DNA from: Streptomyces sp. CG1
GTDB taxonomy: Bacteria; Actinomycetota; Actinomycetes; Streptomycetales; Streptomycetaceae
NCBI RefSeq assembly: GCF_041080625.1
Contig: NZ_CP163518.1
Span: 10,409,501 to 10,473,500, forward strand
Direction: 5' to 3'
DNA: 64,000 nt
Shown: positions 8,840-18,160 of the stretch, piece by piece
Layout: each line of letters starts with the position of its first letter
Numbering within the stretch: position 1 is the stretch's first letter
Position numbers and translations under genes: made by a program
Notes under the pieces: generated by a model
The model's database searches: none
What the model was told of the DNA's origin: nothing
The model's input: only the letters and a program-made list of their open reading frames with translations

Positions 8840-9775
8840 GTGGCCAACCCCACCACACGCCTGCGGCGTCTGCGGCGCACCGCCGCCCTGGCCGGCATCA
8901 CGCTCGCCGCCTGCGGACTCGCCGCCTGCGACGGCCCCGCCCGGGCAGCCGCACACCCCGCCGCAACAACGGCCCCGACTACCGCAGCCTCAGCCTCCAC
9001 AACTGGTGCCCAGCCATCCCTCCACATGATCGCCAACGGCGGGCATGAGCTGGCGTTCTACGTCACCCCCGGCCACCTGCCGGCCGTCGTCCTCGACGCG
9101 GGAGGAGGACTCGACGCGTCGTACTGGAAGAAGGTGGCGCCCGTCATAGCGCAGCGGACCGGGTCCGAGGTCATCACCTACGACCGCTCAGGGGAAGGCA
9201 GGAGCAGCGACGTTCCGGGGCCGTGGAAGGCGCAGAACGCCGCGTCCGACCTCGCGGCCGGGCTGACCCAACTGGGCGTCGCCAAGAACGTGGTTCTGGT
9301 CTCCCACTCGCTCGCCGGAGAGATCGCCACGTACTTCGTCAACGAACACCCGCACTGGATCTCCGGCGCGGTCCTGGTGGACGCGAGCCTGCCCGAGTTC
9401 TACACCGACAGCGAGACGGGCAAGCTCGTAGCGGCGAACCAGCAGCAGATCGCGGCGCTGAAAAAACAGCCGCAGAGCAGGGCGACGCGCCAACTCCTCG
9501 CCGAAGCCGACAACTACGGCCCCGTGCACATCGCATACCACAAACTCAGCTGGCCTCACAGCGTTCCTGCCATCGCGATCGTCTCCTCCCAGACCCCTTT
9601 CACAACCTCGCCTGTCGACGCGCAGCTGTGGAAGCAGGCCCAGCAGGAGTTCGTCAGCACCGCACCCAACCGCCACCTCGTCGTGGCACAGCACAGCTCA
9701 CACGACATCCCCATTGACCGGCCGGATGTAGTCATCAACGCGATCGGGGACATGGTCAAGCGAGTGGGTTCCTGA
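8840..9775 (+). CDS. Secreted alpha/beta-hydrolase lipoprotein
   Basis: The 311-residue protein starts with a basic stretch and hydrophobic signal ending LAAC (lipobox-like, twice: LAAC and LAACD), then an Ala/Thr-rich linker to about residue 55. The hydrolase fold follows, with DAGGGLDASYW near the oxyanion region, YDRSGEGRS, the nucleophile elbow SHSLAG (Ser), and a C-terminal QHSSHDIP carrying the likely catalytic His. It probably sits on the outer face of the membrane. The GTG at 8840 is chosen because GGAAGGA lies about 7 bases upstream; an ATG at 8825 overlaps that site. The substrate is unknown. It is convergent with the regulator gene that follows. Confidence 0.88.
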   Translation: MANPTTRLRRLRRTAALAGITLAACGLAACDGPARAAAHPAATTAPTTAASASTTGAQPSLHMIANGGHELAFYVTPGHLPAVVLDAGGGLDASYWKKVAPVIAQRTGSEVITYDRSGEGRSSDVPGPWKAQNAASDLAAGLTQLGVAKNVVLVSHSLAGEIATYFVNEHPHWISGAVLVDASLPEFYTDSETGKLVAANQQQIAALKKQPQSRATRQLLAEADNYGPVHIAYHKLSWPHSVPAIAIVSSQTPFTTSPVDAQLWKQAQQEFVSTAPNRHLVVAQHSSHDIPIDRPDVVINAIGDMVKRVGS

Positions 9776-10324
9776 CCGGTGCTCAGCAGGCGGTGTCAAT
9801 CCAACGGCCCACCTCCCAAGTAGATGACTGGTCCCCGTCGGTGCCTGGCGGCTGAACTTGCAGGTGCTGAACTGAATCGAGGCCGAGTTCGCGCCCGACT
9901 CATCGACAATCACGGGCACCAGAGCCTTCGGTCGGGTGGATTCAGCGGGTGTGAGGCTGCTGCGCGTCGCCGCGCGCATCGAACTCGGTGTCGGGGCTGG
10001 CGGCTTGCTCAGCGCGGTCCGCTGGAGCGCGGCCAGGTGCGCGCGCAGCCGTTCCCGCCCGGCGGCGGTGGCCCGCACCCAGGTGCAGCGCCGCTGGCCG
10101 ACGTAGCCCTTGCGGATCTCGACGGGCTCGGCGCCGCCGAGCGTGGTGAGTTGCTTGGATAACGCCGAGTCGCTCATCCGGGTGTGGTCGCGGACGAAGG
10201 CGAACTCGCACCAGGCGGTGGCGGACACCAGGGAGACGATGGTCAACCTTGTTGGGTCCAGAAGGAGTTGCTCCAGTCCGGGGACGGCGTAGGGTGCGGC
10301 GCCGGCGGCGGCTTGGTCAGTCAT
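9698..10324 (-). CDS. Winged-helix transcriptional regulator with abnormal C-terminal extension
   Basis: The first 95 residues form a winged-helix domain: LEQLLLDPTRLTIVSLVSA, then MSDSALSKQLTTL (recognition helix), then EIRKGYVGQRRCTWVRATAAGRERLRAHLAAL (wing and last helix). Relatives I know end about here at 100-110 residues. This frame continues for 110 residues of low-complexity sequence and overlaps the 3' end of the convergent hydrolase by 78 bases, so a frameshift or lost stop is likely. Its ATG overlaps the stop of the upstream membrane-protein gene (ATGA), forming a two-gene operon. It probably binds the twin palindromes at 10851-10897 and represses its own operon. Confidence 0.72.
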   Translation of the reverse strand: MTDQAAAGAAPYAVPGLEQLLLDPTRLTIVSLVSATAWCEFAFVRDHTRMSDSALSKQLTTLGGAEPVEIRKGYVGQRRCTWVRATAAGRERLRAHLAALQRTALSKPPAPTPSSMRAATRSSLTPAESTRPKALVPVIVDESGANSASIQFSTCKFSRQAPTGTSHLLGRWAVGLTPPAEHRSGTHSLDHVPDRVDDYIRPVNGDVV

Positions 10325-10829
10325 GCTCGTGCGGCTGCCGCGTGACGGGCCATGCGCCGCACCACCACGTTGATCAGCAGGCCCATAGCGACCATGAGGA
10401 CGGCGTAGGGGGGCGCTGCAACCGTGTACGGGTGCTCGCGGATCCAGGTCGGCATGCCGGAGGCGGTCAGCATGCGGTGCACGGCGGTGCCGGCGAAGTG
10501 CTGGGCGATGCCGAAGATGAGGCCAATCAGCAGAACGGGCAGCCAGGCGTATCCGGGCACGGCGCTGCGGTGCAGGGTGCCGGAGATGGCGGCGACACGG
10601 GGCTGCGCCGCCCGGCGACGACCCAGACGACGGTGAGGACGCCGAGGCCGAGGGAGGAGACCTCCTGGGCAGCGGAGGCGAAGTCGTTGGCGGCGAAGAC
10701 CATGGCCATGACGACGCCGAGGGCGGCCCACAACCACCAGGGCGTGCGGAGTGACTCGGTGACGTTGAGGCGGACCTCGCGAACGCGGGCCAGGGCTTCT
10801 TGAGTCTCGGCGGGACTGAGCGTGTTCAT
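10321..10829 (-). pseudogene. Frameshifted small multi-pass membrane protein
   Basis: The first part, MNTLSPAETQEALARVREV followed by a membrane segment from TPWWLWAALGVV, runs to about position 10605. There the natural continuation jumps one frame into AAQPRVAAISGTLHRS and two more membrane segments (YAWLPVLLIGLIFG and YAVLMVAMGLLINVVV). A single-base change therefore splits the gene. AGGGGAGCACC before the ATG at 10829 is a strong ribosome site. It is the first gene of an operon with the winged-helix regulator. The function is unknown; such regulator-membrane protein pairs are common in Streptomyces. The shift may be real or a sequence error. Confidence 0.68.
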
Positions 10830-10850
10830 GGTGCTCCCCTTGAGACGCGT

Positions 10851-10897
10851 ACTTTCCTGTAAGGAAAGTGGCACCTACTTTCCCACGAGGAAAGTAG
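10851..10897. promoter_or_regulatory. Twin operators ACTTTCC-N5-GGAAAGT
   Basis: Two inverted repeats lie upstream of the membrane-protein/regulator operon: ACTTTCC-TGTAA-GGAAAGT at 10851-10869 and CTACTTTCC-CACGA-GGAAAGTAG at 10875-10897. Arms match perfectly and repeat starts are 26 bp apart. This arrangement suggests cooperative binding of a dimeric regulator, most simply the wHTH protein of the same operon. Confidence 0.65.
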
Positions 10898-10939
10898 GGC
10901 TTGGGAACGGGCCCCGAAGCATCTCGCGGTGCCGGGACC

Positions 10940-10960
10940 CGTCCGCGTGTGCCGCGGACG
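10940..10960. repeat. Hairpin CGTCCGCG-TGTGC-CGCGGACG
   Basis: A perfect 8-bp stem with a 5-base loop lies in the roughly 280-base gap between the twin operators and an IS3 remnant. It could be an intrinsic terminator without a T-run. No gene was found in the surrounding stretch. Confidence 0.35.
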
Positions 10961-11174
10961 TTGCGGTTGTCATTGGGCAGCGGGTCCCTTCACCGCGACC
11001 CGCTCGCGGCACGATCACCGTCCCTCAAACCGAGGTGCCCCCGCCCAATGGGTCTCCGGTACGAGTGTGGGAACAGCCGACCGGTCACGATTGCATGATC
11101 ACCATGCCGACAGAGCTCAGCGAACTGCTCCTCAAGCTCGACCTTTAATGGTCGCCCGGTGTTGTCGTCGGCGG

Positions 11175-11425
11175 TCCCGACCGGTGAGCCCGGCAACCCG
11201 CATCAGCCCGGCCACGCGTCTTCGGCCGCAGGTAGTGCCCTCATGTTGGAGGGCTCCGTGGATGCGCGGGGCCCCGTAGGTGCCGCCAGACTACTCATGG
11301 ACGGCAGTGATCTGCTCGGTCAGCTCCGCGTCGCCGACCGCCTGGGGGCTGGGTGTGCCGCTGCGGCGGGCGTAGAAGGCGGCTCGGGAGACCTTCATCA
11401 GCTCACAAGCGCGTTTGACGCTGCG
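11175..11425 (-). mobile_element. IS3-family OrfB transposase fragment
   Basis: The minus strand encodes ACELMKVSRAAFYARRSGTP followed by AELTEQITAVHE, which is the N-terminal region of IS3-type OrfB. After an in-frame stop it continues as GGTYGAPRIHGALQHEG and GRRRVAGLMRVAGL, the next conserved block. The integrase core with the DDE residues is not present. This is a dead fragment beside the LRR gene. Confidence 0.7.
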
Positions 11426-11723
11426 TCCGCCCCGTCTCTCTCCTCGACGAACGGGTGCACCGGCCACCGGGTCTCCTGCATGGCAACGCCCCCTGCGCAG
11501 CGAGATCGCGGGCGGAACAACCGCCATCATCACCTTCGGCCCCGTTAACGACATCCTGGCGACCCTCGATCGGCACCTCTGATCGGCGACAACACCCACG
11601 CCACGAACCTGAACGCCGCCAGCCCTGGAATGACCCTCAGTTATGGGAAACGGTCACTCCCCGTGCCTCCAGTTCGGTCATGACAGGGTCGGGGTTGCCG
11701 CGGAACGCATCCATGCTCATGCG

Positions 11724-13419
11724 TTAGGTCATCGTGACTCGTTCGAGGGACGGGAGGTCGAGCAGGGAGCGGCAGCCGGTGAGGGCGTGGCTGGCGCCGA
11801 AGCGGACTTCGGTGAGGTCGCGCAGGCCGACCAGGGCGCTGATGTCCTCCAGTGCCGGCATGCGGCGGATGTCCAGGACGCACAGGGGCTTGTGGTCGGC
11901 CAGGCGGGACAGATCCTTCCAGTCCATGTCCTGCACAGAGAGCGTAGTGAGTGAGCCGACGGGGATGTCGTCCACCAGCGGACAGCCCACGAGCTCCAGT
12001 TCCTGCAGCGCGGGACACTCCTCCAAGGCGCGCAGCGAGGTCAAGTTGGCCACACGGTAGAAGCCCAGTTCCTCCAGTTGGGCGGCTCCGGCGAGACCGC
12101 TGATGCCTGTGAGCGCGGGGCAGTCCACCACGTTCAGTTTGGTGAGCGAGGGCAGGTCGCCGAGGTGGTCGAGGTCGGTGAGGGAGGGGCAGTCCGAGAT
12201 CCTCAGCTCGCACAGTGCCGGCAGGCCGTCGAGGCGGCTGGGGGTGCGCAGGTTGGGGCACGCCCAGATTTCCCATTGGGTCAGCTGGGGGTGGACTCCG
12301 AGGCCGGTGAGGTCGAGCAGTCCGTCGCGCCGGTGACGGTGAGCTGCCGGAGGTCGGACAGCGGCGCGAACGGTGAGAGGTCACGGAGCCGGTGGGTGCC
12401 GCGCACGCTGAGGCGTCGCAGGGACGGAAGACGCGCGAGTTGGGAGAAGTCCTCCAGGGCTGGGCAGGCAGCGAGGAAGACGAACTCCAGGGAGGGCAGG
12501 GGTGCGACGCCCGTCAGGGAGGTGATCTGTTCGCTGTCGGTGACGACCAGCCTGGTCAGGTTCGTCAGCCCGGATATCCCGTGCAGATCGGGTAGTGCGG
12601 GACAGCCGGTGACCTTGAACTCCGTCAGGCGGGGATGTGGGCCGAGCCCGCGGACGGCTTCCAGACGCGGGCAGTCGGCGAGGGTCAGCTCGGTCAGGTT
12701 GTGCACGGAATCGATGCCCGCCAGGCTGCGAAGCTGTCCGCAACTACGCAGATCCAGCACGGTGAGAGCGGGGACGCTGCGCAGGCCGGTCAGGTCACGG
12801 ATGCCCGTCCAGCCAAGGTCGAGGCTGGTGAGCCGAGTCAGTCCGGACAGCTGGCTCGCTTCATTGAAGTCCCGGCAGCCGCGCAGCGTCAGGCACTCCA
12901 GCAGAGGGAAGGCCGCGCCGAATCCGGCGGTGGAACTAGGTTGAGACGGGTCAGCTCGGTCAGTCGGCCGAGCGGCATGAGGTCCTCGACTCCGGCGCAC
13001 CCATTCAGATCGAGGTCGGTCAGGCCGCTGAGCGCCCCCACCTCCGTGAGGTCGGTGATTTCCTTGCAGCGGTCGAGGTGAAGCCTGCGGAGCATGGTCA
13101 GGGGCCGTAGGCCCGACAGCGAGGACATGCGCCGCAGCCGCAGTTCGGTCCGGCCCTCTCGGGTGAAGGCGGGCGCGAGCAGGGCCGCGCAGAAACCATC
13201 GGGATCGGCGGCCTGCGCCCAGAGCCGTATCAGTTGCTCCGACGAGCAGTTCACGATCCGACCGAACCGGGCAGCCAGCTCCAGCTCCAGCGCCTCGCCG
13301 TCGTCGGAGATCACCACCAGCTCGCGGAGGGCCTTACGCGCCTGCACGGGCGAGGCAATGTCCAACAGCTCACGCAGGCCGGCCAGTTGGGCGGCGACAT
13401 CATCGTTGCTCGAAGTCAT
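11724..13419 (-). pseudogene. Leucine-rich-repeat protein broken by two frameshifts
   Basis: Together three minus-strand segments encode one protein of about 565 residues. The first 90 residues are a helical, non-repeat region beginning MTSSNDDVAAQLAGLRELL. From there about 20 repeats of 22-24 residues follow, with the pattern LxxLxxLDLxxCxxLxDLxxL (examples LTDLDLNGCAGVEDL and LTELTLADCPRLEAV). The frame shifts near 12935 and again near 12318; the repeat pattern continues perfectly across both, so the losses are recent or are sequence errors. The LRR type is the regular solenoid used in protein binding. No signal peptide or membrane segment is visible, so it would be cytosolic. The partner is unknown. 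Confidence 0.75.
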
Positions 13420-14001
13420 GGCACGGGACTCTAGGGGGCGGGTGTGACATGGGCTCTGGCCAGGGAGCTGCGGTGCTCAGCCTCTGGGCGGCGGAATGAG
13501 GGACATCGTCACACCTGGCAGGAGCCCAGGGCCAAGCGATTTCCCATCCGAAGAGTGCCGGGGCCAGTTGCACTGACCGGGGACTTTGGTTGAGAGCCGC
13601 GCCCACGCTCTCCCTTGAACTCGTCACTGATGCCGACGGGTGGACGCTCCGAAGTGCGACAGGCTGCCGGACGGCACACAGTGAGCACACGATTGCTATC
13701 ACCAATGATGGAGCCGAAATCCTCACCTTGCCGAAGCAAGCGCAACCGTGAGGTCGGAGCCCCCGTGCTCCCCTTCTCCAAGCAGTCCTGCCAGATACCC
13801 GACGCCGCCGGCTCTCGTCGACGGCCGCGGCGTAGCTCAGTACCGCTGGGCCTGTCAGGCCACCAGACCCGCCGTCGCCAGGGCGTCGGTCTGGCCAAGG
13901 CGCGGTGCGCCTGGCTCCCGGCACGGCATGCCCACGCCGGCGGTTATCGCGGGCTCTCGCCGAGGCCCCAGCAGCCGCCGGACGGCGGGCATCGGCGCTC
14001 C
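13420..14001. other. Gap with no supported gene
   Basis: Both strands have open frames here, but they are Arg/Pro/Ser-rich and lack starts with ribosome sites. It lies between the LRR gene start and a decayed dehydrogenase. Confidence 0.4.
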
Positions 14002-14614
14002 TCAGTCCAGTACGAAGGTGCCGCTTGCGGTCGTCGCCAGGTCAGCCCCGAAGGCGGCGGCCGGTGTCCAGGCCCCCGGGCCTGCCGACGCCACGGGCCA
14101 GCAGTTCGGTGACGGTGGCGGTGATGTCGGCCGTGAAGTCCATGCCGTCGCCCGCACGGAGCCATCCCTCGCGTCGGGTGCCGTCCGCCCACTCGACGAC
14201 GGCGTGCCCCCAGGAGTGCTTGCGCAGACGGGGTGCTGCCTTCACCGGGGCCCGGCCGAGCCGGTCGACGGCGAGGCGTCGCAGCGCCGGAACGGACAGC
14301 AGTCGGCCGAGCAGCGAGAGCAGGTCACGTATCAGCGGAGCGGGCGGCGCGAGAGCGGAAGTGGCTGTGACGAACGGTGCGCCGCTCACCGCATGCGCCG
14401 TGACGAGCTCGCTGGACGAGACACCTGCCGACTTCGCGGACTCCCCGTCTGGGAAGGTGAGTTGCTGCGGGTCCGCGCCGAGGCGCGACATCACCAACCG
14501 CCCGTTGTCGTATCGCCGTCCGCCGGCAGTGAGCGCGTCCACGATGCTGGCTGCCAAGGCGGCACCGAGCACGCCCGCCTCGAGGGCCACCGACGATACG
14601 GCATCGACCCGCAC
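14002..14614 (-). pseudogene. C-terminal part of a saccharopine dehydrogenase-like oxidoreductase
   Basis: The minus strand encodes the C-terminal half of a saccharopine-dehydrogenase-like protein: ALEAGVLGAALAASIVDAL, SAGVSSSELVTAHAVSG, and KHSWGHAVVEWADGTRREG. The N-terminal Rossmann domain that binds NAD(P) is missing. Close to the end the frame slips, and the expected C-terminus GAWTPAAAFGADLATTASG continues in another frame to a stop at 14002-14004. With both a truncation and a frameshift this is a gene ruin. Family assignment is from pattern recognition. Confidence 0.6.
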
Positions 14615-14679
14615 TCGGTGCGGCGTGGGTCACCCCTCGAGCTTCGTTACCAAGGCGATCTCGGAGCCGGGCATGACGC

Positions 14680-14835
14680 GAGACCGTAGGGCTGCAGGAT
14701 GACCTTGCCGAACCTGGCCAGCCAGGCGGGCGTAGGCGTCAGCGAACCGGTCGAGCGGGAAGGCCCCGTCGACGGGTACCCGCAGCCGCGCCTGCGCGAG
14801 CAGGGGCATCAAGGAGGCTGGCGCCGCGTCATCAT
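14680..14835 (-). pseudogene. C-terminal fragment of a zinc-type alcohol dehydrogenase/quinone oxidoreductase
   Basis: The minus strand encodes LMPLLAQARLRVPVDGAF followed by PLDRFADAYARLAGQVRQG, the usual last 45 residues of medium-chain dehydrogenases. Nothing of the catalytic or nucleotide-binding domain is present upstream. It directly precedes the saccharopine dehydrogenase-like fragment, so the area is a patchwork of 3' gene ends. Confidence 0.5.
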
Positions 14836-15119
14836 GGCCTTGATCTCCCAACGCGCCGGGTCTTTGGGTCACATCGCCGCGGCGAAGGGGAAGAGCACCA
14901 TGGTTCACATCCATCGAGCCCGGTTCCCTTGGGCAGGGCTCGTCCGGGGTGGCGGGCCACAGGGAACGGCAAGAAGACCGCCGGGCGCTTACCTACGTGA
15001 CGTGCACGTTCGCGTAAAAGACGTGAGGCCGACACCCCCAGGTCAAATCTCACCATGTGACCTGTCCTGTCCATTTCGTTCTATCGCTGCGTAGCATGCC
15101 GCCCATCAAAGGAGAGGCG

Positions 15120-15260
15120 ATGGGTGAACATGTTCACGTCCGCATTTGGGACGGTCTGAGTGTGAGCGACGGCGGCGACTTGATGGAACTGTCCCACTGC
15201 CGCTGTGGCGCCACGTGGTCCAGGACGTACCGGGTGGATGAAGGGGTGCCCGAGGAGTGA
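15120..15260 (+). CDS. Small Cys-containing hypothetical protein
   Basis: A 46-residue protein begins MGEHVHVRIWDGLSVSDGG and contains HCRCG followed by TWSRTY. The CxC with a nearby His suggests possible metal binding but the motif is too small to be sure. AAAGGAGAGGCG lies immediately before the ATG, a strong ribosome site, and the frame is typically GC-biased. It is convergent with the aconitase gene, whose stop is 25 bases further on. I do not recognise a named family. Confidence 0.65.
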   Translation: MGEHVHVRIWDGLSVSDGGDLMELSHCRCGATWSRTYRVDEGVPEE

Positions 15261-15284
15261 GCACGGGCACGGGTGGTGGCCGGG

Positions 15285-17336
15285 TCAGCCGCCGTCGTGC
15301 GTGAGGTCGCCTGGGTCCGCCGACGTGGCAGGGATGTCGGCACCGGTGCCTTCCGGTGGTTCCTCACGGGCGAGGGCCGCGATGGTGCCTCCGGCGAGGG
15401 CGGTGCGAGGGCGGCCGTCGGAGAGGCGGTGACGGACCTGGTAGGTCTCGTTCTTGGTGGTGTTGTGCAGTCGCAGGTGGGGGTCGGCTCCGGGGGCCAG
15501 TGCGGTGCGCAGGTTCTCCAGTCGGAGCCGGTCGCCGACCTCGATGCGGTCGTAGTCGCCCCGGTCGGCGAACTCCAGCGGCAGGACGCCGAAGTTGGTC
15601 AGGTTCTGCCAGTGGATGCGGGCGTAGGACTTGGCGATGACGGCACGCAGCCCCAGATGGCGTGGCGTGATGGCGGCGTGTTCGCGGGAGGAGCCTTGGC
15701 CGTAGTTCTCCCCGCCGATGACGAAGTGCGCGCCGGGTCTGCCGTCGGTGGCCAGGTCGGTGGCGCGCCGGGGGTAGTCGGAGTCGATCCGGGTGAAGGT
15801 GAACTCGGCGAGCTTGGGGATGTTGGAGCGGTACGGCAGTGCTTTCGCGCCGGCGGGTGAGATCTCGTCGGCGGAGACGTTGTCGCCGCACTTGAGGAGG
15901 ACCGGGCCGGTCACCTCGTCGGGCAGCGGGTCGAAGTCTGGGAGCCCGGAGATGTTCGGGCCGCGTTCCAGCTCGATCCGGGCCGCCTCCTCGGGCGGCA
16001 GCGGGGGCTCCAGCATGGCGCGGTTGACCGAGGCCTGCTCGGGCAGCCGCAGGTCCGGGTACCGCACGCCCTGCTCGGTCGCCCACGCGCGCGGGTCGGT
16101 GATCGTGCCGGTGAGGGCGGAGACGGCGGCGGTCTCCGGGGAGCACAGCCAGACCGCGTCCTGTTCGGTGCCGGAGCGGCCGGGGAAGTTGCGGGGGAAG
16201 GTGCGCAGGCTGTTGCGGCCGGGAGCGGGGGCCTGGCCCATGCCGATGCAGCCGAGGCAGCCTGCCTGGTGGATGCGGGCCCCGGCGGCGATCAGGTCGA
16301 ACGTGGCGCCCATCATGGTGAGGTCGGCGAGGATCTCGCGGGAGGTCGGGTTGACGTCGAAACTGACGGCGGGGTCGGTCTGGCGGCCGGCGACGATGGC
16401 GGCGGCGACGGCGAAGTCACGCAGACCGGGGTTGGCGGAGGAGCCGATGACAGCCTGCCCGATGGGTTCGCCAGCGGCCTCGCGCACCGGCACGACGTTG
16501 CCGGGCGAGGTGGGGCGGGCGATGAGCGGTTCGAGCGTGGCGAGGTCGATCTCGTCGGTGAGGTCGTAGACGGCGTCCGGCTCGGCGGCCAGTTCGCGGA
16601 AGTCGGCCTCGCGGTCCTCGGCCCGCAGGAAGTCGCGCACCGCCGCGTCGGAGGGGAACACGGAGGTGGTGGCGCCCAGCTCGGCGCCCATGTTGGCGAT
16701 GACGTGCCGGTCCATGGCGGACAGGTGCGCGAGGCCGGGGCCGTGGTACTCCAGGATCCGGTTGACCGCGCCCTTGACGCCGTGGCGCCGCAGCAGCTCC
16801 AGCACCACGTCTTTGGCGCTCACCCACTGCGGCAGCTCGCCGGTCAGGCGGATTCCCCAGATCTCCGGCATGGTCAGGTGCAGGGGCCGCCCGGCCATGG
16901 CGAGCGCCACTTCAAGGCCTCCGGTGCCCAGCGCGAGCATGCCGAGCGATCCGGCGGCGCAGGTGTGCGAGTCGGACCCGGCCAGCGTCTTGCCCGGGAT
17001 GCCGAAGCGTTGCATGTGGGTGGGGTGGGAGACGCCATTGCCCGGTTTGGAGTACCAGATGCCGAAGCGACGGCAGGCAGAATGCAGGAAGGCATGGTCC
17101 TCGGCGTTGCGCTCGTCCGCCTGGAGCAGGCTGTGGTCGACGTACTGGACGCTCACCTCGGTCCGGACCCGGTCCAGACCGAGCGCCTCCAGCTCCTGCA
17201 TCACCAGCGTGCCGGTGGCGTCCTGGGTGAGCGTCTGGTCGATCCGCAGCCCGATCTCCTGGCCCGGCTCCATCACCCCGTCGATGAGATGGCCCGCGAT
17301 GAGCCGGTGTGTCAGCGAGCCGTGGGAGAGCGCCAC
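15285..17336 (-). CDS. Aconitate hydratase, mitochondrial-type, about 680 residues
   Basis: This protein interconverts citrate and isocitrate via cis-aconitate in the TCA cycle. The order of landmarks is that of the shorter aconitases: RIDQTLTQDATGTLV, the active-site GSDSHTCAAGSLGMLALG, a conserved iron-sulfur block GCLGCIGMGQAP (two Cys, with the first Cys near SDSHTC giving three ligands), and after a linker the swivelling C-terminal domain with GGENYGQGSSREHAA. No key residue is missing. The start is uncertain: GTG at 17336 gives a protein beginning near the conserved LTHRLIAGHLIDG; an earlier start at 17372 is possible. It lies divergent to an hsp20 gene, with 155 bases between the starts. 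Streptomyces usually has a larger main aconitase elsewhere, so this may be a stress-related second copy. Confidence 0.93.
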   Translation of the reverse strand: MALSHGSLTHRLIAGHLIDGVMEPGQEIGLRIDQTLTQDATGTLVMQELEALGLDRVRTEVSVQYVDHSLLQADERNAEDHAFLHSACRRFGIWYSKPGNGVSHPTHMQRFGIPGKTLAGSDSHTCAAGSLGMLALGTGGLEVALAMAGRPLHLTMPEIWGIRLTGELPQWVSAKDVVLELLRRHGVKGAVNRILEYHGPGLAHLSAMDRHVIANMGAELGATTSVFPSDAAVRDFLRAEDREADFRELAAEPDAVYDLTDEIDLATLEPLIARPTSPGNVVPVREAAGEPIGQAVIGSSANPGLRDFAVAAAIVAGRQTDPAVSFDVNPTSREILADLTMMGATFDLIAAGARIHQAGCLGCIGMGQAPAPGRNSLRTFPRNFPGRSGTEQDAVWLCSPETAAVSALTGTITDPRAWATEQGVRYPDLRLPEQASVNRAMLEPPLPPEEAARIELERGPNISGLPDFDPLPDEVTGPVLLKCGDNVSADEISPAGAKALPYRSNIPKLAEFTFTRIDSDYPRRATDLATDGRPGAHFVIGGENYGQGSSREHAAITPRHLGLRAVIAKSYARIHWQNLTNFGVLPLEFADRGDYDRIEVGDRLRLENLRTALAPGADPHLRLHNTTKNETYQVRHRLSDGRPRTALAGGTIAALAREEPPEGTGADIPATSADPGDLTHDGG

Positions 17337-17420
17337 AACGCCCAGGCTGCGCCCTGCGCGCGGTGCCGGCAAGCGGACTCGCGTTCTGCACGCGGGCTGC
17401 AGTATCCAGCCTCACGAACA

Positions 17421-17445
17421 GCGTGATCAGCCTCCGAGCGGGTAC
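17421..17445 (+). promoter_or_regulatory. SigB-type promoter for hsp20 gene 1
   Basis: GCGT at 17421-17424 and GGGTAC at 17440-17445 are separated by 15 bases, matching the Streptomyces SigB general-stress consensus GNNT-N14-16-GGGTAY. The Hsp20 start is 46 bases downstream. The GGGTAC lies within a small inverted repeat CCGAG-CGGGTA-CTCGG that could be bound by a repressor. Confidence 0.6.
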
Positions 17446-17491
17446 TCGGCGACGGCTGTTCGAGATTGCGCAACGAGAGGGGCGGATTCTC

Positions 17492-18001
17492 ATGACTCTG
17501 CCTGTACGACGTACCCCCGGCAGGCTCGCCGGGCGACCGTTCCCCGGCTGGATGAGGGACCCCCTCGCCGAGTTCGACGACCTGTTCAACCGCATGGGAT
17601 CGCTGCTGGAAACCACCTTCGGCACGTCGCCCACCGCCCCGGGCATGCCCTGGACACCCGCAGCCACGGGGATGGCCTGGTCACCGCTGGCCGACTTCTC
17701 CGAGACCGACGACGCCTACCTGATCGAGGTCGACCTGCCCGGCGTCAAGCGTGAGGACATCGACATCGAGATGACCGACCGGGAACTGGTCATCAGCGGC
17801 GAGATCAAGGAACGGGAGCGGACCGGCACCATGCGCCGGGCCATGAGGCGGACGGGGCGCTTCGAGTACCGGACGATGCTGCCCGGTGAAATCAGCACCG
17901 AAGAGATCGATGCCACGCTCCGTGACGGAGTGCTGACCGTCAAGGTCCCGAAAGCGGAGACGACGAAGCCACGCCGTATCGAGATCACATCCGGAGAGTG
18001 A
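17492..18001 (+). CDS. Small heat-shock protein Hsp20 (copy 1)
   Basis: A 169-residue ATP-independent holdase that keeps unfolding proteins soluble. The alpha-crystallin domain covers about residues 65-160: SETDDAYLIEVDLPGVKRED, ELVISGEIKERE, the conserved FEYRTMLPGEI and the closing GVLTVKVPKAE, ending with the PRRIEI segment that acts as the inter-subunit IxI anchor. The N-terminus MTLPVRRTPGRLAG is shared with copy 2 at 23977. GAGAGGGG precedes the ATG. A SigB-type promoter match and a downstream 40-bp hairpin make it an independent stress unit. Confidence 0.95.
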   Translation: MTLPVRRTPGRLAGRPFPGWMRDPLAEFDDLFNRMGSLLETTFGTSPTAPGMPWTPAATGMAWSPLADFSETDDAYLIEVDLPGVKREDIDIEMTDRELVISGEIKERERTGTMRRAMRRTGRFEYRTMLPGEISTEEIDATLRDGVLTVKVPKAETTKPRRIEITSGE

Positions 18002-18050
18002 GAGGTCACGCCCCGGCCGCCGCTTTCCACGGCGGCGGGCCGGCGCCATC

Positions 18051-18090
18051 GGTCCGTCGTCCCGGTGCAGCTGCACCGGCACGACGGACC
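18051..18090. terminator. Long hairpin terminator after hsp20 copy 1
   Basis: GGTCCGTCGT pairs with ACGACGGACC and inside it CCGGTGCAG pairs with CTGCACCGG, with one C-C mismatch, giving a near-perfect 40-base palindrome 50 bases past the stop. A smaller GC hairpin lies just before it (18016-18041). No T-run follows, as is usual in Streptomyces. Confidence 0.75.
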
Positions 18091-18160
18091 TTCTGGTAGT
18101 GACATGGAAGCAGCGGCGGCTCTTCGTTGGAGTGAGGTCGTGGGATTTCCGGCGACGTCC

